Below are positions 3,987 through 5,999 of a stretch of DNA of 5,999 nt, in pieces. Source of the stretch: Deltaproteobacteria bacterium RBG_13_49_15 (GTDB taxonomy: Bacteria > Desulfobacterota > Desulfobacteria > Desulfobacterales > UBA2156); contig MGQD01000082.1 in NCBI GenBank assembly GCA_001797695.1, positions 1-5,999 on the forward strand, in the 5' to 3' direction. Position 1 is the first letter of the stretch; every line of letters starts with the position of its first letter. The translations under genes were made by a program, and so were the position numbers. The notes beneath the pieces were generated by a model that saw only the letters and a list, made by a program, of their open reading frames with translations, ran no database searches and was not told the DNA's origin.

Positions 3987-5999
3987 AGAAGAAAAGCAAA
4001 CTTCAAAAAATCAGAAATATTGGAATTATCGCTCATATTGATGCGGGGAAGACCACCGTCACCGAGAGGATTCTGTATTATACGGGCCGCAGTTATAAAA
4101 TGGGGGAAGTGCATGACGGCGAAGCGGTGATGGACTGGATGCCGGATGAACAGGAAAGAGGGATCACCATCACTTCCGCGGTCACCACCTGTCCCTGGAA
4201 AGACAGTGAAATCCAGATCATCGATACTCCCGGACACGTCGATTTTACCATCGAAGTAGAACGCTCCCTGCGAGTGTTGGACGGCGCCATTGGTGTTTTT
4301 TGTGCCGTCGGCGGTGTGGAGCCCCAGTCGGAAACCGTCTGGCGACAAGCTGATAAATACCGGGTTCCTAAGATCGCTTTTATCAATAAGATGGACCGGA
4401 TCGGCGCCGACTTTTTCGGAACCGTCGAAATGATGAAAAAGAAACTCCATACCCGGCCGCTCATAACTCAACTTCCATTGGGGGTGGAAGAACTTTTTTA
4501 TGGAATCATCGATTTGATTCACATGAAGCAGATCGTTTGGGATAACGATACGCTCGGGGCGACATTCATTGCAGAAGAAGTTCCTGAGGACCAGCTTAAA
4601 AGCGCAAAACGATATCGGGACAAATTGGTGGAAACCGTTGCCGAGACGGATGACGAGGTTATGGAAGCGTATCTTTCCGACAATCCGGAAACCGCCGTTA
4701 CCCCTGAGCTGCTTCTTAAAGCCATTCGAAAGGCGACCATCGACTTGAAACTGGTACCTGTCCTGTGCGGGAGCGCGTTAAGAAACAAGGGAATTCAACC
4801 CCTCTTAGATGCCATTGTGACGCTTCTCCCGAGTCCGGCTGATATTCCTCCCATCAAGGGAACCAACCCGGACACCGGAGAGATCGTCGAGTGCCGCCCG
4901 GACGAGAAAGCCCCGTTGGCCGCCCTCATTTTCAAAGTATCCATCATGGAGGGGCGAAAACTGTCGTTTGTGAGAGTTTACAGCGGAAAACTCAGCGGCG
5001 GTCTTGATATTTACAACCCTTCCCGGAAGATCAGGGAAAAACCATCCCGCATATTAAGAATGCATGCCAATAAAAGAGAACGGATCGAAGATGCCGGCCC
5101 CGGCAGCATCGTGGGGGTGGTGGGATTAAAGAATTCTTCAACCGGAGACACCTTATGCAGCGCGGATCATCCGGTGTTACTTGAAAAAATGGAATTTTAC
5201 GAACCGGTCATATCCGTTGCCGTAGAACCTAAAACCCACTCGGACCAGGAAAAGCTCGATCAGATTCTCGAAAAATTCCTGATGGAGGATCCGACCCTCC
5301 GGGTTCGAAGAGACGAGGAAACCGGCCAAACCATTTTATCCGGAATGGGAGAGCTTCACCTAGAAGTGGTGATTAGCCGCATGCTGCGGGAATTCAATAC
5401 CAAGGTAAATGTTGGAAAACCTCAGGTGGTCTACCGGGAGACGATTGAGAAAGAAAGCGAGGCATCTGCCGTATTCGACCGGGAAGTTGCCGGGCAGCGC
5501 CACTTTGGAGAAGTCCGAATCCGCCTGACGCCTCTCCCCAGAGGAACGGGAACCCGTTTCAAAAAGGTCATTCCCGACGATGCAATACCTTCAATTTATT
5601 TCCCTTCAATTGAAAAAGGGGTCCTGGATTCAATGGCAAGCGGTGTTCTGATGGGATATCCGGTTGTGGATGTGGAAGCGACCTTAATCGGAGGCTCCCA
5701 TAAGGAATCGTTAGGATCCGAGCTGGCGTATACCGTGAGCGCCTCCATGGCATGCAAGGAAGCCCTCACCGGGGGGAGCCCCTTTCTCCTCGACCCCATC
5801 ATGGCGGTAGAGGTTATTGTTCCTGAAACCTTCATGGGAGAGGTCATCGGAGACCTCAATTCGCGAAGCGGAAAGATTGAATCCATCAGGCCCAAAACGG
5901 GAATTCAGGTGATCAAAGCTGTCGTCCCTTTATCCGAAATGTTCGGCTATTCCACTTCACTTAGGTCGGCAACTCAGGGAAGAGGAACCTTTACCATGC
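3983..5999 (+). CDS. fusA: Elongation factor G (translocation GTPase), 3'-truncated by window edge
   Basis: EF-G drives mRNA-tRNA translocation on the ribosome by GTP hydrolysis and also helps split ribosomes. I read 672 open codons up to the window end; about 15-25 residues of a family near 690-700 are missing. The G domain shows the P-loop AHIDAGKT (17-24), RGITI (59-63), DTPGH (81-85), NKMD (135-138) and GSA (263-265). Domain II follows from about residue 310. LSGMGELHLE (452-461) marks domain III, domain IV spans about 480-600, and domain V has PIMAVEVIVP, MGEVIGDLNSR and LSEMFGYSTSLRSATQGRGTFTM. The domain IV tip loops differ from Escherichia coli FusA: VAGQRHFGEV (502-511) replaces SGGRGQYGHV, and HKESLGSE (573-580) replaces YHDVDSSE. 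This suggests a paralog rather than the main str-operon copy, as does the neighbouring GerMN gene instead of rpsG/tuf. The start is the ATGA overlap with a family-typical N-terminus. Confidence 0.93.
   Translation, partial: MKKKSKLQKIRNIGIIAHIDAGKTTVTERILYYTGRSYKMGEVHDGEAVMDWMPDEQERGITITSAVTTCPWKDSEIQIIDTPGHVDFTIEVERSLRVLDGAIGVFCAVGGVEPQSETVWRQADKYRVPKIAFINKMDRIGADFFGTVEMMKKKLHTRPLITQLPLGVEELFYGIIDLIHMKQIVWDNDTLGATFIAEEVPEDQLKSAKRYRDKLVETVAETDDEVMEAYLSDNPETAVTPELLLKAIRKATIDLKLVPVLCGSALRNKGIQPLLDAIVTLLPSPADIPPIKGTNPDTGEIVECRPDEKAPLAALIFKVSIMEGRKLSFVRVYSGKLSGGLDIYNPSRKIREKPSRILRMHANKRERIEDAGPGSIVGVVGLKNSSTGDTLCSADHPVLLEKMEFYEPVISVAVEPKTHSDQEKLDQILEKFLMEDPTLRVRRDEETGQTILSGMGELHLEVVISRMLREFNTKVNVGKPQVVYRETIEKESEASAVFDREVAGQRHFGEVRIRLTPLPRGTGTRFKKVIPDDAIPSIYFPSIEKGVLDSMASGVLMGYPVVDVEATLIGGSHKESLGSELAYTVSASMACKEALTGGSPFLLDPIMAVEVIVPETFMGEVIGDLNSRSGKIESIRPKTGIQVIKAVVPLSEMFGYSTSLRSATQGRGTFTM

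Noticed and set aside
3911..4522. A 203-codon minus-strand open frame across the GerMN/EF-G junction
   Set aside because: It is antisense to the EF-G GTPase motifs and spans two real genes on the other strand.

Overview
The window is about 6 kb of ordinary chromosomal sequence from an anaerobe-like Gram-negative bacterium, most plausibly a Desulfobacterota (deltaproteobacterial) lineage. That placement is inferred from the flavour of the proteins: a two-domain NadE, a REP-associated transposase with a C-terminal helix-turn-helix, and a GerMN protein next to an EF-G paralog. It is not demonstrated by any marker gene here.

Layout. (1) Positions 1-1215, plus strand: the 3' 70% or so of a glutamine-dependent NAD+ synthetase gene (nadE). 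(2) Positions 1190-2290: a compact mobile-element-like unit. It holds an intact, minus-strand REP-associated tyrosine (Y1/HUH) transposase bracketed by a 27/28-bp imperfect inverted repeat. Each inverted repeat supplies the stop codon of the neighbouring host gene. The nadE tail ends in a repeat-derived peptide that contains a perfect 15-bp tandem duplication. A good sigma-70-like promoter lies immediately inside the right repeat and would start the transposase transcript at or next to its ATG. (3) Positions 2285-3214, minus strand: a MarR-type regulator fused to a GNAT acetyltransferase. (4) Positions 3215-3455: a divergent intergenic region with two palindromes, candidate autoregulatory operators, next to a TTGACA box. 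(5) Positions 3456-3986, plus strand: a membrane-anchored GerMN-domain protein. It overlaps by ATGA with (6) positions 3983-5999, plus strand: an elongation factor G gene cut by the window end. The EF-G reading frame is open for 672 codons and is the longest gene in the window.

How the parts relate. nadE is metabolic. The GerMN/EF-G pair looks translationally coupled. The transposase unit sits exactly between the 3' ends of the convergent nadE and MarR-GNAT genes, which fits the usual intergenic, REP-linked location of such elements. I do not see a wholly new system. The most interesting items are the precise seating of the RAYT element over both stop codons, its possibly leaderless promoter, and the altered domain IV loops of the EF-G.
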